A stretch of DNA of 27,022 bases. Origin: Perkinsus chesapeaki. Lineage: Eukaryota > Perkinsozoa > Perkinsida > Perkinsidae. The notes below the pieces were generated by a model. The model was not told the origin of the DNA, ran no database searches, and worked only from the letters and a program-made list of their open reading frames with translations. The stretch is taken from positions 1 to 27,022 of the forward strand of contig JAAPAO010000498.1 in the NCBI GenBank assembly GCA_013115145.1, written 5' to 3'. Position numbers and translations under genes: made by a program. Positions 21,039 to 27,022 of the stretch are shown here, piece after piece (the first letter of the stretch is position 1; every line of letters begins with the position of its first letter).

Positions 21039-24000
21039 TCACATTAGCTGAGGCCTCTCTCGCAGCACCACAGCCGGCAAGTTGGGGGCCTGCCTTATAA
21101 AGCCTCTCCTTTGAAGGCTCACTCGCTGTGGCATCGGTGCCAAGTGTTGACCGACGACTACTCTCCGTTCCACGACAGGGTGCTCTGGTGAGGCGATTGG
21201 ACCTCCCAACGGTGGCAACATCTCAGCACTCTCAAAAAGGCCGTGCGAGGCATCTGTTCTCTCAGGGTCGCCAGGGCCTTCCTCACCACTGCTATCGACA
21301 AACGAGTTCTCCAAAGGCACAAGCACTGGCTCGGCTGTGTCTTCCGACCCCTCCTCGGACCGTGGGCTCCCCTGCGTAGTTTGCTCGGGCGCCAAGGGCT
21401 CCTCCTCTGGGTCGTCGGAGAAAACTCGGGACTTCTTCTTACGGAACCGATGGGATGACATCTTCAACCGCCGAGCAAAACTCGAATTCTCCACGACACA
21501 GCGTCGTGAATCGCAGATAGCCGATGGATTTGGTCCATGGCCCGGTAGGCCATTGAGAACCTCCACATGATCTGGTACGCTATTACCATCTTGAAGCCCT
21601 TCCTCCTGACTGGTATGCGGTGCTGCGGTGCGAGTAACTATCGCGGCCTGTCCAGTAGGCGTAGCAGAGGCGGAGATGGGACTGTGGGAAGCCTCTCCCA
21701 GACTTGCTGAAGCCTCGCCGGTGATGTCCTCCTCCACAGCTGCTTGTTCCTCATCCTGGCTGCTATGGGCCGCTCGTGGAGAGCTACCAATGTTCCATAC
21801 ACTATTCGGCGTCAGAGGAGTCTCCTCACTGGTCTTATCATCTGGGCTCTTAGAAGCGTCATCAGCCTCACACACAGGAGCCCTCACTATCACTTGGTCA
21901 GCTGCGTCGCTCACCACGCTATCCACCAACGCCGGGCCTTCACTAGGCAGGCTCCGCTTGCCTACCACGGCAGGCGGCCTTCGCGGTGTAAACGCAATCA
22001 GGTCCTCATCGCCCTCGTCCTCCTCGACGCTCATGACGCTAAACTTCCCTCGCAAGCTGCTACGTGACATTCGAGCTCGAGCAGCAGCAGCAGCAGCCAG
22101 GGAGCTCCTCATGAGATCTTCATAAACCGCGCACGCATCGCACTTTCTGTTCCGGCATACCCGACCAGTTGTTATCCGCTCACATTCCCGATGCAAAGGC
22201 AAGAGTATCTCCGCTGGGGCGCTGGCGGGGGACCCGATGGGACGGCTCACTTGCCGTGGTCGCGCAGACCAATAAGAATGTTCTTGGTTGACACGACACT
22301 CATTATCGCGACTGGGCTCCTCCGGTGACATGCCACTCAACGACTGTAGTGCCGCGTCACTAACAGAGGGCTTATCAAGCCAGCGACGGCCAGACCTGGT
22401 CGGAGTTGAGGGGGGCTCCTGCGGTGGGCAGACCTCGGCAGTATCATCAGTCACCTTAAACTGCTCGAAAGTAGAGTCAGACGAAGACCTCGCCATACTA
22501 GACCTGCCGAAGGGGCTCCTTCTCCTCGCAGGTGGCGGTGGCGGCGATGATGGATCCAAGGTCAAACCACTGCTCCTCGTTCTCATGCTCCGAGCCGTCC
22601 TAGTCGGCAGTCTGAATGTTGCCTCCTCAGTCATGAATGAGCTCTCCTGTGTGTCGCCTCCATTCCTCACAACACTCGGCACACTACTGTCCACCCTTGG
22701 CGAAGCCGCAGCTACACTGACGGCCGGCTGCTCGATGGCGATGCTGCCACTAGAGGGTAGCGGGGGCCGCCTGTCCTTGGGTAAGAAAGATGAGCTACAG
22801 GAAGACATAATGGATACACTGTCCGACTCCATTCCCGCTCGAGGCGCCCTCCGAGGCTCTACCGAATTCGGTGCTGTCAGAGGCTCCCCAGGCTCGCTGA
22901 TCGAAGAGCTTTCGAGTAGCGCAAGAGCTGGGTTAGTGACCGCAGGGACCGGAGAGCTGCACCGCACTCTAGGACTCGGGCTTAATGATAGCTCCACGTC
23001 CGAGCCTCCAGCAACCTCGACCACGACGCCGTTATCCCTGGGTGACTTCATATCACCTGCTGTTACTGGCGAGATGCCAGCCTCCGGCTCACCTTCGACC
23101 ACCAACTCTAGATCAAGCTGGCTGACTCCATCAGCATCGGAAGGTCTGCTCCGTTGTACCAAACCATCCTTCGGGCCTTCCGAATCCACAACACCGCGCA
23201 CTATCGGTCCCTCGTGGGCGCTATGCATCAGGTCACTGGCTGAGCGTGCAAGCTCTAAGCTCCAGCCACGCACCGCTTTCACTGCCGGTCGTGATATACG
23301 ATGCTTGGACTTCTGCCTCTCCGATCGGATAGAGAATCGTCCCGAGCTGCCATACTTCCGACCATTGCCACCAGTGCCGAACTCACGCACCTTTCCCCGG
23401 CCTGCCTCCCCTTCAGGAGACGCCGTGCTCCGTCGCTCTCGGCTGCCATCGCAGCCCTCGCCTGCTTGAGAGCACGCTGAAGTATTCAGTATCTGGTGAT
23501 TACTGGCCTCCTGTAGAGGAAGCGTCTCTTCATGTGGCCCCGACGACAGGCTGACAAAGTCAGCGCTGTTGTAACTGATGACCGTCGTGAAACTGTCCCT
23601 CTGTTCATCTTGCCGTTTGCCGCTTGTGCTCGACGGGGATTTCAGTCTGAGCCTCGAGCCCTTACCACGCGGCCTTGCACCTGTAGGGCTCCGAACGCTA
23701 GCGCTGGAGTCTACGGAAGACTCGGCCAACAAGGACTGATCTGTCGGCGAACTGATTGATCTCAGCGGTCGGCTGCTGGTCGGACTTTTGCGAGACCCCT
23801 TCAAGCTTCTAGAGCTCGATAGGCTAGACTCACCACGATAGAGGCGATCCACTGCTGACCGACTTGGTGACAGTGGTGCTTGGATGGGCGCCATCGGAGG
23901 CGGAGCTGCCGAGGTCTTGCTCTTCCTCGATTGCCGCCTTGGACTTGACATCATCTTCCCAGACGAGAAGTCCACTTTCATGGAGCATTCGGTCTCAGCC

Positions 24001-24779
24001 TTCACTAATGTCTCAAGATAGTCCCGGACAGGGAAAGCTTCCTCACTCTCCAGCTTCAACCCCTCTTCTTTGGTATCAGACTGACAGTGAGATGCATCGT
24101 CCAGGTCGAAGCTGTGGCTGAGGGATAGGCACGTCTCATCTAGCTGCTGTATTATAGCCTGGAGGGATGCCTCCGCAGATGGAATGCTCTCCGCTACAGT
24201 GTGCTCTTCTGCCCCTTCCTTGCCCTCCTCGATGGCCTTGGCATCCTTATCCCCCAAAAAGCTGGCATCGACCTTCAAAGGCAAAGTCTCCAAGGCATCA
24301 AGGACAACCCATCTGGACATAGCCTCCACACAGAGATCGAGGAAGTCGCTGCTGACTTCAGCCACCGCTATCCCCCGGGCAAGGCAGTCGGGCTTCGCTG
24401 CAGGAGGGTTCTCGACATTAACAGGCTTAACCCGACCCTTCTGCGCAGCACACTGCCTATCACTAGCACCCCACGGCCGAGGATGGATCAGAGCTGTCGG
24501 CTTCTTTGCAGGAGCCTTAGTACCGTCAAGCTGCCCTCTACCCCGTGGGCAAGGCTGGAACGGCCGCAGTGGCTTACGGTCGATGTGCACCATATCAAAA
24601 GTGTGGTGCTTCTCCCCCTTCGGTACTACCCTAAAATCAATCCATTGCCGCGAGCTTCTCGCCTCCAACGCCTCTCCAGCTTCACCGGGGCCCATTAGCT
24701 TCTCGAGCTCCCCTTCCAATGCTCCTACAGCTCGCCATGCCGCCGAGAACGCTCCGTTGGAGCAATCATAGTCCATCAA
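21039..24779 (-). CDS. Large Ser-rich low-complexity protein, unknown function
   Basis: A single uninterrupted frame of 1246 residues in a neighbourhood where most genes have 5–13 exons. Most of it is Ser/Pro/Glu/Arg-rich and probably disordered, with many SP and RSxS sites that suggest phosphorylation. Two parts look more ordered. One is the N-terminal ~170 residues, with FDMVHIDRKPLRPF and an amphipathic DFLDLCVEAMSRWVVL segment. The other is a Cys cluster encoded near 22200–22120 (CERITTGRVCRNRKCDAC), spaced like a possible zinc site, followed by an Ala run of about nine. I recognise no family. The C-terminus ends in RRGFIRQAPNLPAVVLRERP. The length and steady frame support a real gene; the function is unknown. 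Confidence 0.75.
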   Translation of the reverse strand: MMDYDCSNGAFSAAWRAVGALEGELEKLMGPGEAGEALEARSSRQWIDFRVVPKGEKHHTFDMVHIDRKPLRPFQPCPRGRGQLDGTKAPAKKPTALIHPRPWGASDRQCAAQKGRVKPVNVENPPAAKPDCLARGIAVAEVSSDFLDLCVEAMSRWVVLDALETLPLKVDASFLGDKDAKAIEEGKEGAEEHTVAESIPSAEASLQAIIQQLDETCLSLSHSFDLDDASHCQSDTKEEGLKLESEEAFPVRDYLETLVKAETECSMKVDFSSGKMMSSPRRQSRKSKTSAAPPPMAPIQAPLSPSRSAVDRLYRGESSLSSSRSLKGSRKSPTSSRPLRSISSPTDQSLLAESSVDSSASVRSPTGARPRGKGSRLRLKSPSSTSGKRQDEQRDSFTTVISYNSADFVSLSSGPHEETLPLQEASNHQILNTSACSQAGEGCDGSRERRSTASPEGEAGRGKVREFGTGGNGRKYGSSGRFSIRSERQKSKHRISRPAVKAVRGWSLELARSASDLMHSAHEGPIVRGVVDSEGPKDGLVQRSRPSDADGVSQLDLELVVEGEPEAGISPVTAGDMKSPRDNGVVVEVAGGSDVELSLSPSPRVRCSSPVPAVTNPALALLESSSISEPGEPLTAPNSVEPRRAPRAGMESDSVSIMSSCSSSFLPKDRRPPLPSSGSIAIEQPAVSVAAASPRVDSSVPSVVRNGGDTQESSFMTEEATFRLPTRTARSMRTRSSGLTLDPSSPPPPPARRRSPFGRSSMARSSSDSTFEQFKVTDDTAEVCPPQEPPSTPTRSGRRWLDKPSVSDAALQSLSGMSPEEPSRDNECRVNQEHSYWSARPRQVSRPIGSPASAPAEILLPLHRECERITTGRVCRNRKCDACAVYEDLMRSSLAAAAAARARMSRSSLRGKFSVMSVEEDEGDEDLIAFTPRRPPAVVGKRSLPSEGPALVDSVVSDAADQVIVRAPVCEADDASKSPDDKTSEETPLTPNSVWNIGSSPRAAHSSQDEEQAAVEEDITGEASASLGEASHSPISASATPTGQAAIVTRTAAPHTSQEEGLQDGNSVPDHVEVLNGLPGHGPNPSAICDSRRCVVENSSFARRLKMSSHRFRKKKSRVFSDDPEEEPLAPEQTTQGSPRSEEGSEDTAEPVLVPLENSFVDSSGEEGPGDPERTDASHGLFESAEMLPPLGGPIASPEHPVVERRVVVGQHLAPMPQRVSLQRRGFIRQAPNLPAVVLRERPQLM

Positions 24780-25041
24780 AGTAAAACAAAACTAACATAC
24801 TCCATCCGCCTAGCCCCTCTACACAACACCGTAATGATGGAGAAATGTAGATTACTAGCACCAGTGGGCACCAATAGTTCAGCAATGAGGATAATAATTG
24901 TACGTAGAGCAGCAGCAGCATGATCATCATCAGCAGTGGTAGTAGTAATAGCAATTCCCTACTGACCCCCGCCAGCGGTATACCATTCATCCCCGGAGTC
25001 AGAGGATTCACTATCACCATCATCACCACGAGCAACATCAT
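24780..25041. repeat. Intergenic low-complexity triplet-rich DNA
   Basis: These 262 bp lie between the PARN stop and the Ser-rich gene. They carry short imperfect triplet runs: GCA/ATC-type around 24910–24953 and ATC/ACC-type around 25013–25042. This is probably the 3' untranslated region of PARN, with slippage-prone repeats. No gene is seen. Confidence 0.5.
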
Positions 25042-26790
25042 CTACAGCCCGAACGTCGTCCTTCTTCGTTTCTGTGACGACCCCCCTTTGTGACCAGTCC
25101 CGGGGCCATTGGTGCTGGTACTGCTGGCGCTGGTGCCCTGCTGACTCGACGGTGATGGACTGCCCACTGAGGCCCCGCCATAAGAGGACCTGACCATGCG
25201 CGCTGCCGCCGCTGCAACACTTGTTGCCGAGGAGTTAAGTACCTCGGATTTAAGGTAGTCATCAAGCGATCGGATCTTCAACATAGACCACTCGGCCGAG
25301 GTACCGACTTTCCTCGATAAAGCCTCATCAAGCATAACACCAAGCTGTGTGTTTATCTCAGCCTCCTTCTCCCGCGCCACCTTCTGTTCATCATCACGCA
25401 TATCATCCTCCCTATGCACTATCGGCGTAAGGTGTAGCACCCCTCGAGTATCATCTATCCAATCGATATAGGTGTACACCTTCATACCAGCCTCCTTCTC
25501 TTGGAAGTGCGATCGAACCTCCTCCACCAGGCCAAGCACATCAGTGTTTTTGGTACCAATAGGGATGCCCTCAAGCACTCGATACTGCCTCGGTCTATCA
25601 TTCACCGCCCGATCACCCGCAGCCTCGGATAAATTCACACAGTAGTAGGACTGCGCCAGCGCCACGAAATTAATGAACTGCTTCTTCTCCTCATCCGTCA
25701 TCTTCGCCGTGAGCGCCGCAAAAACCTTTCCAGTGGCGACGGCATCAAAACCGGCCTCGTGAAATTTCTCCTCTCCGTCCTCGCCGTCGAACTTCCTAGA
25801 GAACTCGTCCGCGCCGTGTATCTTCTCAACGACCGGATCATGGGCGAAGCGCTCTGCCAGCTGCGAGAGGCCAACCCCGTGGTACCCAGACTCAATGGCT
25901 ATCTGTCGGGTATCATAAATTCCAGATGGGAACAATTGCCGAACACGCGCCTTGAAGTTGGCCAGCTCACTCGGCAAATCTTGGTCGAACTGCTGCAGCA
26001 TCCACATAAGGTCCAACATGCCATTGTGAAGTATTATAGGTTTCTTAGCCTGCAATAGCGCCTTCCATACCCGCCTGAAGCCCAGCTTCTCCCGTACCAA
26101 ATCCCGCATAGACCGCCTGGTGACGAACCTTTCGGTATACGCCCCAACACGGACTGATTCCACAAGAAGGTCTGGGTGGTTCGCCTTGATACGCGCTGTG
26201 GCCACCTTGAGCGCTACACCGCGAAGATTCGGCATCTTATAGGAATCGCGATCGGGATCCTTGGCGAACTCCGCCACCGCCTGGACAGTGTTCTCAACAT
26301 TCTGCTTGGCCTGTGGGTTGTGTATCTCAGGCAGGCCCTCTCCACTGGAGTCCTCTCGGCTCTCCTTCTCCAATGCCTCAGCCAGTCTAGATTCCACTAC
26401 TGCATTGACATAAGTAAGCCCCTTATCAATCCACCTCTGAAAGTCCATCCCCTGCTCCCTTAGGAAGGCAATAGCTGCTGAACACAGCCCCACAGACGGC
26501 ACCCAGGCGACACCCAAATCATTGACAGGCCTCGGGAACACGTAGAAGTTCCAAGCTCTATACTCCTCTCCCTTAAAGGCCGCTATTCCCACTTGCATCA
26601 CACCATACTTCTTAGCGGCTACTCTGTTCTTTCTATACCGTACCGCCGTGGAATCGGAGCCTGATGGCTGGTGGGCCGAATCGTGAATGCCGGTCATCTC
26701 GAGATCGAGAGCGATGTAGTCAGCCTCGTTCAGAGCGGCTTTCACCGTCTTGAACAAAGCGTCATCGAAGTTCGTCGCATCAACATCCAT
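25042..26790 (-). CDS. PARN: PARN-type poly(A)-specific 3'-exoribonuclease (DEDD nuclease)
   Basis: PARN removes poly(A) tails from mRNAs and trims small RNAs, in cytoplasm and nucleus. The frame is uninterrupted. The catalytic acids are all present: Asp29 and Glu31 in ALDLEMTG, Asp260 in HNGMLDLMW, and His344 and Asp349 in FHEAGFDAVATG. Spacing is close to the human enzyme (D28, E30, D292, H377, D382). Between motifs 1 and 2 lies a helical insert of the size of the R3H-containing region. After the nuclease come an RRM-like stretch (from about GIPIGTKNTDVLGL) and a disordered Ser-rich tail ending in a basic QKRRRTTF, which suggests nuclear import. I chose the start MDVDATNF, which matches the usual PARN start; the frame extends 19 codons upstream to an ATG at 26847. 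Confidence 0.93.
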   Translation of the reverse strand: MDVDATNFDDALFKTVKAALNEADYIALDLEMTGIHDSAHQPSGSDSTAVRYRKNRVAAKKYGVMQVGIAAFKGEEYRAWNFYVFPRPVNDLGVAWVPSVGLCSAAIAFLREQGMDFQRWIDKGLTYVNAVVESRLAEALEKESREDSSGEGLPEIHNPQAKQNVENTVQAVAEFAKDPDRDSYKMPNLRGVALKVATARIKANHPDLLVESVRVGAYTERFVTRRSMRDLVREKLGFRRVWKALLQAKKPIILHNGMLDLMWMLQQFDQDLPSELANFKARVRQLFPSGIYDTRQIAIESGYHGVGLSQLAERFAHDPVVEKIHGADEFSRKFDGEDGEEKFHEAGFDAVATGKVFAALTAKMTDEEKKQFINFVALAQSYYCVNLSEAAGDRAVNDRPRQYRVLEGIPIGTKNTDVLGLVEEVRSHFQEKEAGMKVYTYIDWIDDTRGVLHLTPIVHREDDMRDDEQKVAREKEAEINTQLGVMLDEALSRKVGTSAEWSMLKIRSLDDYLKSEVLNSSATSVAAAAARMVRSSYGGASVGSPSPSSQQGTSASSTSTNGPGTGHKGGSSQKRRRTTFGL

Positions 26791-27022
26791 TTGGCTCGAG
26801 GAATCAACAAAAGCTGCCCTAACAACGCTCTGGAAAGTTAGATACACGCAAGCGCTTCGTGCGTCAACTCGAGTTTTTAGGCGGAGCGAAGCGATTCATC
26901 TTGCGACATTTTGTCCCAATGCGCGGGCCGGGGCGCGGCAGCGCCTAGGTAATAGTAAAGAGGTAAAGGGAAAAGAGCTGTAGTAAGCGCCGCCGAACGC
27001 TGGCGCCTAGGCCCGTGGAAGA
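26791..27022. other. 5' flank of PARN gene
   Basis: This GC-rich segment lies upstream of the chosen PARN start. A 9-bp direct repeat GCGCCTAGG occurs at 26941–26949 and 27003–27011. The first 57 bases upstream (26847–26791) remain in frame with PARN. No other gene is seen before the window ends. Confidence 0.4.

Noticed and set aside
22288-23469. 393-codon open frame on the plus strand
   Set aside because: It lies fully inside the 1246-residue minus-strand gene, and its Ser/Leu-rich product mirrors the codon pattern of that gene.
24184-24771. 195-codon plus-strand open frame
   Set aside because: Antisense shadow of the N-terminal part of the Ser-rich gene; no conserved motif.

Overview
The window is eukaryotic nuclear DNA. 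Its genes are cut by many very short GT–AG introns, mostly 37–60 nt, and spliced reading frames recover conserved eukaryotic families. Every gene I can support lies on the minus strand, with only about 95–530 bp between neighbours. One gene encodes an axonemal dynein assembly factor (DNAAF3), so the organism builds motile flagella. One-directional gene order, dense tiny introns and a flagellar gene suit an alveolate protist of the perkinsid/dinoflagellate lineage. That placement is inference, not proof.

Layout, from right to left (the direction of transcription): 26790–25042 PARN-type poly(A) ribonuclease, intronless; 24779–21039 a 1246-residue Ser-rich protein of unknown function, intronless; 20856–19745 METTL21-like methyltransferase, 5 exons; 19648–18803 Cys-based protein phosphatase, 6 exons; 18711–16469 DNAAF3, 13 exons; 16325–14547 hydrolase copy 6; 14060–13431 a SCAMP-like four-helix membrane protein; 13048–11368 hydrolase copy 5; 10843–9035 copy 4; 8703–6650 copy 3; 6124–4127 copy 2; 3964–2272 copy 1; then about 2.2 kb of partly resolved exons, including a cysteine-rich secreted-type protein that runs off the left edge.

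The main feature is the tandem array of six paralogous alpha/beta hydrolases of the hormone-sensitive-lipase/arylacetamide-deacetylase type. Each has an HGGG oxyanion motif, and five of six have the GDSAGG nucleophile elbow. I rebuilt the exons by comparing the copies. Copies 1–4 share nine exons with nearly constant lengths (86 or 101, 70, 78, 72, 87–90, about 620–660, 72, 117–120 nt, then a variable last exon). Each predicts an N-terminally membrane-anchored protein of about 450–490 residues. Copy 5 has lost exon 2 and carries GDGAGG, with Gly in place of the catalytic Ser. Copy 6 is divergent, with several exons fused, and the SCAMP-like gene separates it from the rest. Copies 3 and 4 share a sharply bounded 160-bp tract that is almost identical and looks like gene conversion.

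The other genes are housekeeping functions (mRNA deadenylation, protein methylation, phosphatase signalling, cilium assembly, vesicle traffic). I see no sign that they form a pathway with the hydrolases. I saw no tRNA, rRNA, CRISPR array or transposon.
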